Shown: piece after piece, positions 19,564 through 32,251 of the stretch
Layout: each line of letters begins with the position of its first letter
Numbering within the stretch: position 1 is the first letter of the stretch
Assembly: GCF_000238275.3 (NCBI RefSeq)
Contig: NZ_AHCF03000003.1
Location: forward strand, 1,426,001 to 1,490,000
Direction of reading: 5' to 3'
Length of the DNA: 64,000 nt
Origin: Pseudoalteromonas undina
GTDB taxonomy: Bacteria; Pseudomonadota; Gammaproteobacteria; Enterobacterales; Alteromonadaceae
Notes under the pieces: model-generated
Seen by the model: only the letters and a program-made list of their open reading frames with translations
What the model was told of the DNA's origin: nothing
The model's database searches: none
Position numbers and translations under genes: made by a program

Positions 19564-19937
19564 TATAAATCCTTACATACAGTGGTGACACCTACAATGT
19601 ATCACGTGTATTTTTTAATTAATTAAATGAGAATGACTCGACAACGCTTTTACGAATAAGCATTGACTATTTTTCGCCCTCAAAGGCTAATGTAGATGCT
19701 GAGTCTGCTCAACTACAAAAAAGATATTGTCGCGTGCTGCAGCGTTAATTACAAGTTTTAAGCTACTAAAAACCACGCATTTTTAACATAAATGTGCAAT
19801 TAATAACTTTTCTTCAGTCACGCCGCATGAAATTAACGTAAAGCACTATATTAAAGCAGCACACAAAGTGCTTAAACTCGCATTTTAATGCGTGTTGCGT
19901 ATAATAACCGGTAATTAAGTTATAGTAGAGATTAACA
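19564..19937. promoter_or_regulatory. Divergent regulatory region between thrS and the DUF3010 gene
   Basis: 374 bases without a supportable gene. Near the thrS start there is a small inverted repeat, TACAT (19574-19578) and ATGTA (19597-19601), around a GGTGACACC core, followed by AAGGAT as thrS ribosome-binding site. In E. coli thrS is autoregulated through structures in this position. Whether this repeat is such an operator I cannot tell. A TTATAGT before 19938 may be a DUF3010 -10 box. Confidence 0.3.
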
Positions 19938-20384
19938 ATGAGAACATGTGGTGTAGAAATTACCGGTAGCGATGTACTACTTTGTATTTTAAGTAAAGAT
20001 AACGACGTTTTTGATATTCGTGACGTGCGCCAAACACGCTTTACCTTAGGTAACGGTAACGACACTGAAATAATGCGTAAATTTCAATTTGATTTTGCAA
20101 AGCTGATGCAAGATTATCAAATTGATTCTGTTGCCATTCGCGAACGCCAGCCCAAAGGTAAATTTGCAGGTAGCGCTAAAGGGTTCAAAATGGAAACGGC
20201 TATTCAATTAATCGACAACCTCGATGTTCGCGTGTTTTCAACTACTGAAATAAAAGAGCAAGTAAAACGCAACCCAATCCCTATCGCGTTCGAAGACACT
20301 GGTCTTAAAAAATATCAAGAAAATGCATTCGTTAATGCTTACGTTTATATCATGAAAAAAACCTACCGCAGCGACGAAATGTAA
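19938..20384 (+). CDS. DUF3010 family protein
   Basis: 148-residue protein of unknown function that I place in DUF3010 from its start (RTCGVEITGSDVLLCIL) and overall form. The N-terminal strand with a Gly-Xaa-Glu, the later IRERQPKGKFAGSAKGFKMET and the end in NAYVYIMKK resemble an RNase H-like fold, a weak structural guess. It is a single-gene unit with its own terminator. Confidence 0.7.
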   Translation: MRTCGVEITGSDVLLCILSKDNDVFDIRDVRQTRFTLGNGNDTEIMRKFQFDFAKLMQDYQIDSVAIRERQPKGKFAGSAKGFKMETAIQLIDNLDVRVFSTTEIKEQVKRNPIPIAFEDTGLKKYQENAFVNAYVYIMKKTYRSDEM

Positions 20385-20402
20385 TACCAATTGCATCCTT
20401 GT

Positions 20403-20438
20403 AAAAACGCGTAATAGCTCAATATTACGCGTTTTTTT
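20403..20438 (+). terminator. Terminator after the DUF3010 gene
   Basis: The 10-bp stem ACGCGTAATA / TATTACGCGT (six-base loop) is followed by seven T and preceded by A residues. Confidence 0.88.
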
Positions 20439-20553
20439 ATGTCTAAATTTTCAAATAAAAGTGTAAGACATTAGTCTAACCCTCTTCCCTTTGTCGACAA
20501 TTCATGTTTATTTAATCAACAAGCCTTGGATAGATAAAAACATGGAGAATGTC

Positions 20554-22287
20554 ATGAAAGCGACACAAACAGTGCATAAAGAAGTAGAACAAATAAACAC
20601 TATACCGCTATCAAATAGTTATTTTAAGGGGATTCAAAGCACACCGCTAATAGAGCAAACTATTGGAGAATACTTTGATTCAATTGTCGACAATAACCCA
20701 GAGGCATTGGCAGTTGTTGTTGCTCACCAAAATATTCGCTTAAACTATAAGGAGTTTCAGCAGCAGATTGATCAGCTTGCTATGGGGTTGTTGGCATTAG
20801 GGGTTAAATCAGGTGACAGGGTCGGTATTTGGTCACCCAATAATATACAATGGTGCTTAACTCAATTTGCCACGGCCAAAATCGGCGCAATCATGGTGTG
20901 TATTAACCCAGCTTACCGCCCCAGTGAACTGCAATATGCGCTTAATAGTGTTGAATGTTCCACGCTTATTACTGCTACCTCATTTAAGGGCAGTCACTAC
21001 GTTAATATGCTACAAAGTTTAGCCCCAGAGCTAAATAGTTGCCAAAAAGGGGAATTAAAAGCCGCTAAGATTCCTTCATTAAAAAATGTAATTTGTATAG
21101 GTGATGAGCCAGTAAATGGTATGTTTTCGTTTAATGAAGTACTCGCCATGCCCACAGACGCTCACAAGTTTGAACTTCAAGCAGTGGCAAAAACTCTAAA
21201 TTGTAATCAAGACATTAATATTCAGTTTACCTCTGGCACCACAGGGAATCCTAAAGGGGCTACGCTAACGCATAAAAACATTCTTAATAATGCACTGCTT
21301 GTTGCCCAAGCAATGCATTTTACTGAACATGATAAGCTGTGTATCCCTGTACCACTTTATCATTGCTTTGGCATGGTTTTAGGCAGCTTATTGTGCGTAA
21401 GTAAAGGCGCTGCAGCTATTTATCCAAGTGATTCTTTCGATCCAAAAACCACATTAGAGGTGGTACAACAAGAAAAATGTACCGGGCTTCATGGCGTGCC
21501 TACCATGTTTATAAGCGAATTAGAGCTTAATAACTTTAGTGATTATGACTTAAGTACATTACGAACCGGCGTTATGGCAGGCTCAACCTGCCCCGAACAA
21601 GTTATGCGTAAAGTACAAACACTAATGAATATGAACCAAGTCGTTATAGCCTATGGACAAACAGAGTGTAGCCCAATCAACAATATCACTGAAACCGACT
21701 CATCAATTGAGCGTCAAGTCACCACTGTAGGACGAGCGCTTGCGCACACTGAAGTAAAGATTATTGATGAGGTGGGTGAAGTTCAAAAAATAGGCCAACC
21801 AGGTGAAGTCTGTAGCCGTGGAGCTGGTATTATGCGTTGCTATTGGAACGATGAAGAAAAAACCAAAGCTACTATCGATAATCAAGGTTGGTTACATTCT
21901 GGCGATTTAGGGGTAATGGACAGTGAAGGCTTTGTCAGTATTGTTGGCAGAATTAAAGACATGATTATTCGCGGCGGAGAAAATATATATCCCCGTGAGA
22001 TTGAGGAAGTTTTATACACCTACCCAGGGATACAAGATGCGGCAATTTTTGGTATTACCGATGAAAAGTTTGGAGAAGAAGTCTGTGCCTGGATCCAGCC
22101 TAAAGAAGGTGAAGTGCTTGATGAGCAAGCAATTCGATTATTTTTAAAAGACAAACTCGCCTACTTTAAACAGCCTAAATATATTCGCTTTGTTGAACAT
22201 TACCCGATGACGGTAACCGGAAAATTGCAAAAATTTAAAATGCGCGAACAAATGCAAGCAGAGCTCGCCGAATCTGCATTTTCATAA
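20554..22287 (+). CDS. AMP-binding acyl-CoA synthetase
   Basis: ATP-dependent fatty or branched-chain acyl-CoA ligase (ANL superfamily). Visible motifs: P-loop QFTSGTTGNPKGATLTHKN, A5-type YGQTECSP, the hinge GWLHSGDLG, IKDMIIRGGENIYPREIEE, and the catalytic lysine in TVTGKLQKFKM at the C-terminus. I chose the ATG at 20554 (577 residues) because GGAG precedes it by eight bases; upstream in-frame starts (ATG at 20542, TTG at 20491) add unconserved sequence. Members near this type serve fatty-acid or leucine/isovalerate breakdown; substrate length is not readable. Confidence 0.88.
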   Translation: MKATQTVHKEVEQINTIPLSNSYFKGIQSTPLIEQTIGEYFDSIVDNNPEALAVVVAHQNIRLNYKEFQQQIDQLAMGLLALGVKSGDRVGIWSPNNIQWCLTQFATAKIGAIMVCINPAYRPSELQYALNSVECSTLITATSFKGSHYVNMLQSLAPELNSCQKGELKAAKIPSLKNVICIGDEPVNGMFSFNEVLAMPTDAHKFELQAVAKTLNCNQDINIQFTSGTTGNPKGATLTHKNILNNALLVAQAMHFTEHDKLCIPVPLYHCFGMVLGSLLCVSKGAAAIYPSDSFDPKTTLEVVQQEKCTGLHGVPTMFISELELNNFSDYDLSTLRTGVMAGSTCPEQVMRKVQTLMNMNQVVIAYGQTECSPINNITETDSSIERQVTTVGRALAHTEVKIIDEVGEVQKIGQPGEVCSRGAGIMRCYWNDEEKTKATIDNQGWLHSGDLGVMDSEGFVSIVGRIKDMIIRGGENIYPREIEEVLYTYPGIQDAAIFGITDEKFGEEVCAWIQPKEGEVLDEQAIRLFLKDKLAYFKQPKYIRFVEHYPMTVTGKLQKFKMREQMQAELAESAFS

Positions 22288-22296
22288 GCTGGTTAA

Positions 22297-22328
22297 ATGC
22301 AAAGCACTATCAGCTTAGTGCTTTGCAT
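22297..22328. terminator. Hairpin between converging acyl-CoA synthetase and diguanylate cyclase genes
   Basis: The perfect 13-bp stem ATGCAAAGCACTA / TAGTGCTTTGCAT with a TCAGCT loop lies in the short gap between the two stop codons. T-runs are poor on both sides, so termination would be partly Rho-assisted. Confidence 0.6.
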
Positions 22329-22332
22329 TGTC

Positions 22333-23463
22333 TTACTCAATTTCAGGTTGTTTAGGAACAACAAAGTCAGTAATACTTATATTTCGTCCTGCATTTTTAG
22401 CTTTATAAACCCCTACATCAGCTGTTGCCAACAATGATTTAATTGAAGGTCTATATGTAGTGTATTTATCAATTGCAATACCAGCAGAGACAGTAATACG
22501 GTTAAAGGGTGAATACTGATGCGCAATCGGATCGTCTGCAAAGCGTTTAGGTAAGTCACTCAACCAATCTAACTCATTCGCCTGTAATGTTTTTACCAAT
22601 ATAAATTCTTCACCACCAAAACGCACCACAATATCAGCGTCACAATTTTTTAGTCGGTTTGCGACTGCTATTAATACGTTATCTCCCTCTAAGTGGCCGT
22701 AGTTATCGTTATAATTTTTAAAATAGTCGACATCAATCATGGCTAACCCTAAATATTGTGATGGCGCTAACTTGTTAATTAATGCTTTACAGCGTCTATC
22801 AAAACTATGCCGATTATGCATACCTGTTAATTGATCGGTATTGGCTTTTTCAGTTTCAAATAATTCCGCTTTATATTGCTTTCTTAATAGGGTATCTAGT
22901 TGATATTGCACTATGGCCAATACAATAACTATGCTGAAATAAAAATAAAGTGTCCACGCAATCGAAGTAGAAGAAAAAAGCTCAATAAATATCAGGGCAA
23001 TGCCAATTATTGACCATAAAACCAGTTTATGTCCTAAGTGCAGCATCGGTATGGCTATAAATGCAGCAGCTACAAGCATAGGTCCACCCTCTTTTAATTC
23101 ACTATAGCGTTGCACATATTCCCAAAAGAAATAACTAAATAAAAAACAAAATAAAACCGCATAACTGAAAAAGCGCGAATGCAAGTACTCTGAACTTAAT
23201 GTTCTATTTACAATAATGAGGACTATCGATAACAACACCATAGTTACGCGTAAAATTGTTATGGTTGAATTGGCAGGCTCTTGTTGATTAAGCCAAGACA
23301 TAAAAATAAAAGACAATAAAAACAGTGTTACTAGATAGAGTGATGCATCAGCAAGGCGCATTGAGCTTTTATTGAGTTGATTTTGGAAGTTGTGCTCTGT
23401 TGCACTTGAAAAATAAAAAATTGCGGGAATAAGACGCACCGGCACTCTCCTTAATAAGCTCAC
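22333..23463 (-). CDS. Membrane diguanylate cyclase (GGDEF, GGEEF active site)
   Basis: Probable cyclic-di-GMP synthase. About six hydrophobic segments fill residues 40-195, in the style of a membrane sensor, followed by a GGDEF domain at ~205-370 (DQLTGMHNRHSFDRR, MIDVDYFKNYNDNYGHLEGD). The active site is RFGGEEF, which is competent. There is no RxxD inhibitory site before it (ANRLKNCDADIVVRFGGEEF). The start is uncertain: GTG at 23463, or a GTG eight codons later that follows AAGGAG. The ligand is unknown. Confidence 0.88.
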   Translation of the reverse strand: MSLLRRVPVRLIPAIFYFSSATEHNFQNQLNKSSMRLADASLYLVTLFLLSFIFMSWLNQQEPANSTITILRVTMVLLSIVLIIVNRTLSSEYLHSRFFSYAVLFCFLFSYFFWEYVQRYSELKEGGPMLVAAAFIAIPMLHLGHKLVLWSIIGIALIFIELFSSTSIAWTLYFYFSIVIVLAIVQYQLDTLLRKQYKAELFETEKANTDQLTGMHNRHSFDRRCKALINKLAPSQYLGLAMIDVDYFKNYNDNYGHLEGDNVLIAVANRLKNCDADIVVRFGGEEFILVKTLQANELDWLSDLPKRFADDPIAHQYSPFNRITVSAGIAIDKYTTYRPSIKSLLATADVGVYKAKNAGRNISITDFVVPKQPEIE

Positions 23464-23612
23464 TTATCCTTATCCACACTATAGTTTATTGTTATTAATT
23501 AGCGAGTTAAATTTACCTTATTAAATAATATTATACATTACTTTTGCTATATCCTGAACAATGCCTGCTCAAGATATAGATAAGAATTATTGGGTTCACT
23601 AATAAATAGCCG

Positions 23613-25375
<1,763 letters not shown>

Positions 25376-25849
25376 TTAAGCTTTTTCGCCATCTGGGCGA
25401 AAAGTACGCTGCACACCAGTTAAAAATAAACGTAAAACTTGATCGTTACACACACGGTAATGTTTGTTTTCAACTTTACGTGAAAATGCACTGAGCTCAT
25501 GCTTACTTAAATCAAAATCAACTAAGGCTAGTGTGGCAATCACGTCTTCTGCTTTCATATTTAAAGCAATACGTAATTTCATAAAAATAATATTATTGTT
25601 TAATTTAGTCTCTGGGATTGGCTGCTCACCGTCACGTTTACCGCGCTTAGTGTTTATAAAGCCATTTAAAAATACCGCAAATTCGGTGTCACTTATTGGG
25701 GTGTAACCTTGCTCGCCCTCTTTAGTTAACCATGCAATCACCTGCTCAGTGCTGACGCTCTGCTCTGCAGCGGCGAACACGTCAACCATTGCTGAATCGG
25801 TTAAATCGAAGGTGTAGCGAATACGGCGTAAAATATCGTTATGTGTCAA
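25376..25849 (-). CDS. yehS: DUF1456 family protein YehS
   Basis: 157-residue cytoplasmic protein made of two repeats of the DUF1456 helical domain, as in E. coli YehS (156 residues). Both copies are visible: NDILRRIRYTFDLTD...AVFLNGFI and NNNIIFMKLRIALNMKAEDV...LRLFLTGVQ. The function is unknown. It lies about 100 bp downstream of lolE on the same strand and may be read through from the lol operon. Confidence 0.9.
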   Translation of the reverse strand: MTHNDILRRIRYTFDLTDSAMVDVFAAAEQSVSTEQVIAWLTKEGEQGYTPISDTEFAVFLNGFINTKRGKRDGEQPIPETKLNNNIIFMKLRIALNMKAEDVIATLALVDFDLSKHELSAFSRKVENKHYRVCNDQVLRLFLTGVQRTFRPDGEKA

Positions 25850-25946
25850 AGTAAATCCCGGGTAAATAAGTGCTCAGCAAACAAAAGCTGTTTAATAGCG
25901 GCGCAGTTTATCAGAGTTACACGTAGCGCCCTATTAAATACTGTGT

Positions 25947-27191
25947 TTAATTACCCAATACTTTTGCCGGATCAACACGTGTTGCTTGCCATGCTGGATA
26001 CAGCGTCGCCAATATTGCAAGCACAAAGGTGGCAATAACAGTTAACACAATATCTTGCCAAACTAATTTACTCGGTAAAAATTCGATAAAATACACGCCT
26101 TCTAGCGGGTTTTCACCCAGCAATAAACTCAGCCAAGTAAAGAGCTCACTAATATTGATTGCTAGAATAACGCCAATAATAGAGCCTAAAACTACGCCAA
26201 CAAATGCTTGAGTTAAGCCTTGCATTACAAAAGTAGCCAATATAGTACTGTCTTTGGCACCCATGGTTTTTAAAATAGCAATATTGCCTTCTTTTTCGCG
26301 CACTTCCATCACTAATGACGAAACAATGTTAAAACTGGCGACTGCAATAATTAAAAACACCACAATATAAACGATCGTGCGAACCATTTGAATGTCTTGA
26401 TACAAGCTGCCTTGGGTTCTAAACCAACTCGATATATACACATAATCAGTGACTGTTTGCCCTACTCTCAGCGCTATTTGGTGCGCTGCAAACACATCAT
26501 CAACTCGTAAACGTAAGCCGGTTACTTGGCTTTGATCGTAACCTAAAGTTTGTTGTGCTTTGCTAAGGTGAATAAACGCGGCACTGCTATCAATAGGACC
26601 GCCCATTTCTATAACGCCTGCGAGTGTCAATGTGACCCGTTTTGGCGCAAGTAATGATTGCCCTTTTTCACTAATTTGGGGGATCAATAAAGTGACATTG
26701 TCGCCTATTGATATATTAAGTTGAGTGACAATTTGCTTGCCTAAAATAACATCCTCAAGTGCTAGCTGACTGACTAATTTACCTTGTGTAAATTGGTTAA
26801 CCGCTGATACGTCACTCTCTAGCGAAGGCTCAACACCACGTATTTCAACTGCTTTTAATTGGCTTTTAAATTGCGCCATACCATTTACTGCTATAAATGG
26901 GGCTGCTCCTGTTACTTGTGGTTGCTGTTTTAATTTTTCGACTTTGCTGGGCCAATCAGCAATCGGCCTGCTTGGTGCTACATATTCAACTTGTGGCACT
27001 ACACTTAATAAACGATGAACCAATTGTTGTTCAAAACCATTGATCACCGATAACGCCACAATTAAAACGGCAACACCAAGTAAAATACCAATAGTAGATG
27101 CCTTAGCAATAAAACTAACAAACGCGTTTTTTTCATCTTTATGGCCTGAATAGGCTCTGAAACGTTTACTTATAAAGGCACTAAGCAACAT
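25947..27191 (-). CDS. lolE: Lipoprotein-releasing ABC transporter permease LolE
   Basis: Inner-membrane subunit of LolCDE, which extracts outer-membrane lipoproteins and hands them to LolA. The 414-residue length equals E. coli LolE. One TM segment lies near residues 30-50 (TIGILLGVAVLIVALSVINGFEQQL), then a large periplasmic domain, then three C-terminal TM segments (from ~275) with FNIVSSLVMEVREKEGNIAILKTMGAK and the ending LATLYPAWQATRVDPAKVL. The distinctive SWFRTQGSLYQDIQMVR matches LolE. Its ATG overlaps the lolD end by 11 bases. Confidence 0.94.
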   Translation of the reverse strand: MLLSAFISKRFRAYSGHKDEKNAFVSFIAKASTIGILLGVAVLIVALSVINGFEQQLVHRLLSVVPQVEYVAPSRPIADWPSKVEKLKQQPQVTGAAPFIAVNGMAQFKSQLKAVEIRGVEPSLESDVSAVNQFTQGKLVSQLALEDVILGKQIVTQLNISIGDNVTLLIPQISEKGQSLLAPKRVTLTLAGVIEMGGPIDSSAAFIHLSKAQQTLGYDQSQVTGLRLRVDDVFAAHQIALRVGQTVTDYVYISSWFRTQGSLYQDIQMVRTIVYIVVFLIIAVASFNIVSSLVMEVREKEGNIAILKTMGAKDSTILATFVMQGLTQAFVGVVLGSIIGVILAINISELFTWLSLLLGENPLEGVYFIEFLPSKLVWQDIVLTVIATFVLAILATLYPAWQATRVDPAKVLGN

Positions 27192-27879
27192 GGTTTGACT
27201 CTTTTATTGATAATTTACCATCATCTAAATACGCTATTTTACCCAGCTTGTCGGCAAGTTCTAAATCATGAGTCACCACCACAAAACTGGTGTTTAAACT
27301 TTTATTTAGCTGGTTAATTAAATCGTAAATTTTAATCGCGTTTTGCTTATCTAAATTACCCGTTGGCTCATCTGCAAGAACCAGTGCAGGCTCAGTCACT
27401 AAAGCACGCGCTATGGCAACACGTTGGCGTTCGCCACCAGAAAGTGCCGACGGTTTATGGCTACTTCTGTGCGCAAGGCCGACTTTATCGAGCATGTCGA
27501 GAGCTTTTACATTTGCTTCTTTGGCACTCAAGCCTTTTATTAACAGTGGCATAGCAACATTTTCAACCGCACTAAATTCCATTAATAAATGATGAAATTG
27601 GTAAATAAACCCTAAGTTTTGATTTCTAAACGCGGCTTGTTGGCTGCGAGAAAGTTTAGCCACATCTTGGTTTTTGATTTTTGCACTGCCAGAACTGGCG
27701 GTATCTAAGGTACCCAAAATATGCAATAAGGTACTTTTACCTGAACCTGAGCTGCCTACAATAGCTAGCATTTCACCTTGGGTTAGGGCTAAATCAACCC
27801 CTTTTAATACCTCAACTTGGTTTTGCCCGTCTTGGTACACTTTACTTATTTGTTCACAACTAATTACTAAATCATTCAT
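27181..27879 (-). CDS. lolD: Lipoprotein-releasing ABC transporter ATPase LolD
   Basis: Cytoplasmic ATPase of LolCDE. Walker A is GSSGSGKST (~42-50), the Q-loop region is NLGFIYQFHHLLMEFSAVENVAMPLL (the LolD-typical QFHHLL), the signature is LSGGERQRVAIARAL and Walker B is LVLADEPTGNLD. 232 residues, usual for LolD. It overlaps both neighbours, so the three genes are translated as one operon. Confidence 0.96.
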   Translation of the reverse strand: MNDLVISCEQISKVYQDGQNQVEVLKGVDLALTQGEMLAIVGSSGSGKSTLLHILGTLDTASSGSAKIKNQDVAKLSRSQQAAFRNQNLGFIYQFHHLLMEFSAVENVAMPLLIKGLSAKEANVKALDMLDKVGLAHRSSHKPSALSGGERQRVAIARALVTEPALVLADEPTGNLDKQNAIKIYDLINQLNKSLNTSFVVVTHDLELADKLGKIAYLDDGKLSIKESNHVA

Positions 27880-29089
27880 AACGTAATACCTCGGCTGGGT
27901 TTACTTTAGCGGCCTGGCGCGCAGGATATAAAGTCGCTAAAAAGCTCATTGCTAAGCTTAAAAGCGCAATCACACTTAAGCTAAGCGCATCAAATTTGAC
28001 CGGCAGTGAAATCCCCGATAATAAATTTAAGCCAACCAACGCCAGCAGTTCATTAATATATAAGCTAAATAAAATACCTAAAGAGGCACCTACTGCCGTA
28101 CCAATCACACCGTTATACAAACCTTGAACCATAAATACCGTTTGTACTTGGCTTGGCGTTAGCCCTAGTGTTTGCAGTATCGCAACTTCGCTTTGTTTTT
28201 CACTCACCATCATGGTGAGCGCCGACACAATATTGAACACCGCCACCAGCACGATTAAGCCCAATAACATAGACATAATGCGTTTCTCCATCGCCACAGC
28301 GGCAAATAAAGTGCCTTGGCTACTGCGCCAATCGGTGTATTTAAAATTCTTTAGAATAAGTTGGCTGTCTTGAATAAATTCATCAAGTGCAAATGGCTCA
28401 TGCAGTGACACACTTAAATTAGGGGGTGTAGAGCTACTTTGCTTTAATACTCGTTGCAATGACACACCACTGGTAAATGCCAGTCCCATGTCAATTTCTG
28501 AACCAGTTTCGTAAATAGCAGCAATTTTGAATAAACGCTGGCTAGGAACACGACCAAGGGGTGTATAAGTTGACGCATTGGGCATAATAACGCGCAGTTT
28601 ATCGCCCAAGCTAACGCCGAGTTTACGACTTAGATAACGGCTAATAGCAATGTGGTAATTATTATTTAATACGCTTTGCCAATTCCCCTGCACTACTTTG
28701 TCAGTGATTTTATAAAGCGAGCCATCATTATCATAGAGCCCTTGCAGTAGCACACCATGCAAGTCTTTATTTGTTTGTAGTATAGCTTCACCATGGCGGT
28801 ATAAACTAACATGATCAACATACGGTGATTGCTCAAGATCGGCTTTAAGAGTATTCATTTGCGCTTTAGAGTGTTGTTTTGCCTGCACTTCAACGTGTGG
28901 AATGAGTCCGAGCATATTCGTTTTCAGGCTGCTTTCAAAACCGTTCATGACACTACTTACTGTAAAGAGCGCCATTAAACCAATCGCTATACCTGCAATA
29001 GAAAAAAAAGAAATAAACGAAATAAACACATTGCCTTTGGAAGAGCGACTATATCTAAGTCCGATAAACAGGCTAACAGGTTGAAACAT
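27872..29089 (-). CDS. lolC: Lipoprotein-releasing ABC transporter permease LolC
   Basis: Second permease of LolCDE; in E. coli it recruits LolA through a periplasmic hook. The 405 residues begin MFQPVSLFIGLRYSRSS like E. coli LolC (MYQPVALFIGLRY). TM1 is about 25-48 (IAIGLMALFTVSSVMNGFESSL), then the periplasmic domain with PSQRLFKIAAIYETGSE, then three TM segments with FNIVSALTMMVSEKQSEVAILQTLGL and the ending YPARQAAKVNPAEVLRYE. First gene of lolCDE; its stop overlaps the lolD start by eight bases. Confidence 0.94.
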   Translation of the reverse strand: MFQPVSLFIGLRYSRSSKGNVFISFISFFSIAGIAIGLMALFTVSSVMNGFESSLKTNMLGLIPHVEVQAKQHSKAQMNTLKADLEQSPYVDHVSLYRHGEAILQTNKDLHGVLLQGLYDNDGSLYKITDKVVQGNWQSVLNNNYHIAISRYLSRKLGVSLGDKLRVIMPNASTYTPLGRVPSQRLFKIAAIYETGSEIDMGLAFTSGVSLQRVLKQSSSTPPNLSVSLHEPFALDEFIQDSQLILKNFKYTDWRSSQGTLFAAVAMEKRIMSMLLGLIVLVAVFNIVSALTMMVSEKQSEVAILQTLGLTPSQVQTVFMVQGLYNGVIGTAVGASLGILFSLYINELLALVGLNLLSGISLPVKFDALSLSVIALLSLAMSFLATLYPARQAAKVNPAEVLRYE

Positions 29090-29225
29090 ATTAATTAAAA
29101 CATTAATGCTAAAAGTGTGGCTTTATAGTAGCACGAACTCAGCGCAATTGAATATCACCATAAATGTAAGAAATAATTTATAAATCTTATACTTGGCTAT
29201 ATTATAAGCAAATCACTAAGCCAAG

Positions 29226-30095
29226 CTAAACTTTTAATCCTGTTACTAGATAATCAAGTAATACCCGTACATTAGTAGCAACAAATTGCCGAGGAGGATA
29301 GAGCCCCCACACACCCTCTTGCTGAGGTTGATAAGCTGTTAATATTGGTACTAACTGCCCTGTTTTTATCTCATTCTCTATGTAGTAATCCGGCAACTGA
29401 ACAATACCCAACCCTTTTTTAGCGCCGTCAACCAGTGCCCAACCGCTATTGCAATGCAACCGCCCTGCTACTTTAATATGTTTGTCACGACCGTTTTCAT
29501 TTACTCGCCAATAACTACTGTTACCAATTAAGCATTGATGCTGGTTAAGTTCACCTAACGTATGGGGTTCGCCAAAACGCGCTAAATAGCTTGGTGCAGC
29601 ACACATAATAAATCGCCGAGAGCTCAAGCGTCGCGCTTTTAAAGTCGAATCTTTTAAATGGCCTAATCTAATGGCTAAATCAAAGCCGCCCTCCAGCAAG
29701 TTTTCTTGCTCGTTAGAAAGCGTTGCGATTACTTCTACCTCGGGGTGATCATGCATAAACGAATGCACTATCGGCATAATAAAACTTTCACCATACATAA
29801 CCGGTGCGGTTAATTTAATTTTACCTTTAGGGGATGTTTGCACAGACGCGAGCCCCTGAGTGGCTTCATCCATGGCGTGTTGTAAATGTTTTACTTGGTG
29901 TAAAAACTGCTCACCTTCTTTGGTTAATACCACCTTTCGGGTCGTACGCGTTAAAAGTTGGGTATTTAACCGTTGTTCAAGCTTAGTAACATGGCGGCTA
30001 ATATGGGCAACCGATAGGCCCAACGCCTGTGCAGCTTGAGTAAAACTTCCCTCTTCGCCAACAGCAATAAACTCATCAATCCCTTCCCAACGCAT
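29226..30095 (-). CDS. LysR family transcriptional regulator divergent from adhC
   Basis: LysR-type regulator, about 289 residues from the chosen ATG (MRWEGIDEFIAVGEEGSF). The N-terminal winged HTH (FTQAAQALGLSVAHISRHVTKLEQRLN) is followed by the substrate-binding domain (KIKLTAPVMYGESFIMPIV). Longer in-frame starts exist up to 30179, but they would place coding sequence over the palindrome at 30174-30190 and add hydrophobic residues not expected before a LysR HTH. Divergence from adhC-fghA suggests it controls formaldehyde detoxification; this is inference from layout. Confidence 0.87.
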   Translation of the reverse strand: MRWEGIDEFIAVGEEGSFTQAAQALGLSVAHISRHVTKLEQRLNTQLLTRTTRKVVLTKEGEQFLHQVKHLQHAMDEATQGLASVQTSPKGKIKLTAPVMYGESFIMPIVHSFMHDHPEVEVIATLSNEQENLLEGGFDLAIRLGHLKDSTLKARRLSSRRFIMCAAPSYLARFGEPHTLGELNQHQCLIGNSSYWRVNENGRDKHIKVAGRLHCNSGWALVDGAKKGLGIVQLPDYYIENEIKTGQLVPILTAYQPQQEGVWGLYPPRQFVATNVRVLLDYLVTGLKV

Positions 30096-30114
30096 CATTA
30101 TTACCATACTGTAA

Positions 30115-31350
<1,236 letters not shown>

Positions 31351-31371
31351 TTTCTTTTAATCACCATTACC

Positions 31372-31395
31372 AGCCGTTGCTATTAAGTAACGGCT
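31372..31395 (+). promoter_or_regulatory. Intercistronic hairpin between adhC and fghA
   Basis: AGCCGTT / AACGGCT pair across a 10-base loop and are followed by four T, then AAGGA as the fghA ribosome-binding site. It is too weak for full termination. It may adjust the adhC:fghA ratio or protect the adhC mRNA end. Confidence 0.5.
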
Positions 31396-31408
31396 TTTAA
31401 GGATTGTT

Positions 31409-32251
31409 ATGTTAGAAAATATCTCAACAGCAAAAGTGGCTGGTGGCTGGCATAAGCAGTATAGCCATACTTCCTCAAGCACCCATTGCAGCATGCATTT
31501 TGCGGTATTTTTACCACCAGGCGCCAGTGAAAAAAATAAAGTACCAGTACTTTATTGGTTATCAGGATTAACCTGTACCGATGAAAACTTTATGCAAAAA
31601 GCAGGCGCGTTTAAAAAAGCGGCGGAGCTAGGCATTGCTATTGTCGCACCTGATACCAGTCCGCGTGGTGAAAACGTTCCTAACGAAGATAGCTACGATT
31701 TTGCCCAAGGTGCAGGGTTTTACGTCAATGCAACGCAGGCACCTTATAATACTCATTTTAATATGTACGATTATGTGGTGAAGGAACTACCTGCATTAAT
31801 AGAGCAACATTTTCCAGTAACAACTAAAAAAGCAATTTCTGGGCATTCTATGGGTGGTCACGGCGCATTAATGATTGCCCTTAAAAATCCTAAAGCTTAT
31901 ACCAGCGCTACAGCATTTAGCCCAATTGCAAACCCGATAGATTGTCCTTGGGGTGTTAAAGCCTTTACTGGCTACTTAGGTACTGATAAATCAGTCTGGG
32001 CAGAATATGATAGCTGCGAATTAATGCAACAAGCCAAACAAGCTGATTATTTACCTATGTTGGTTAGCCAAGGTGATGCAGATAACTTTTTAGATGAGCA
32101 ACTTAAGCCACAAAAGTTAGTAACTGTAGCTACACAGAAAGGCTATCCGTTAACACTCGAAATGCAAGCTGGTTACGACCATAGTTACTATTTCATTAGT
32201 AGTTTTATAGACCAACACTTATTATTTCATCATCAGTTTTTAACTGCTTAG
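31409..32251 (+). CDS. fghA: S-formylglutathione hydrolase
   Basis: Hydrolyses S-formylglutathione to formate and glutathione, the second step of formaldehyde detoxification. Alpha/beta-hydrolase of the esterase D family: oxyanion motif YWLSGLTCTDENF, nucleophile Ser147 in SGHSMGGHGAL, probable acid Asp in SQGDADNFL and catalytic His in AGYDHSYYFI. 280 residues, as in E. coli FrmB/YeiG. The last 47 bases overlap the 3' end of a lipoprotein gene on the other strand. Confidence 0.94.
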   Translation: MLENISTAKVAGGWHKQYSHTSSSTHCSMHFAVFLPPGASEKNKVPVLYWLSGLTCTDENFMQKAGAFKKAAELGIAIVAPDTSPRGENVPNEDSYDFAQGAGFYVNATQAPYNTHFNMYDYVVKELPALIEQHFPVTTKKAISGHSMGGHGALMIALKNPKAYTSATAFSPIANPIDCPWGVKAFTGYLGTDKSVWAEYDSCELMQQAKQADYLPMLVSQGDADNFLDEQLKPQKLVTVATQKGYPLTLEMQAGYDHSYYFISSFIDQHLLFHHQFLTA

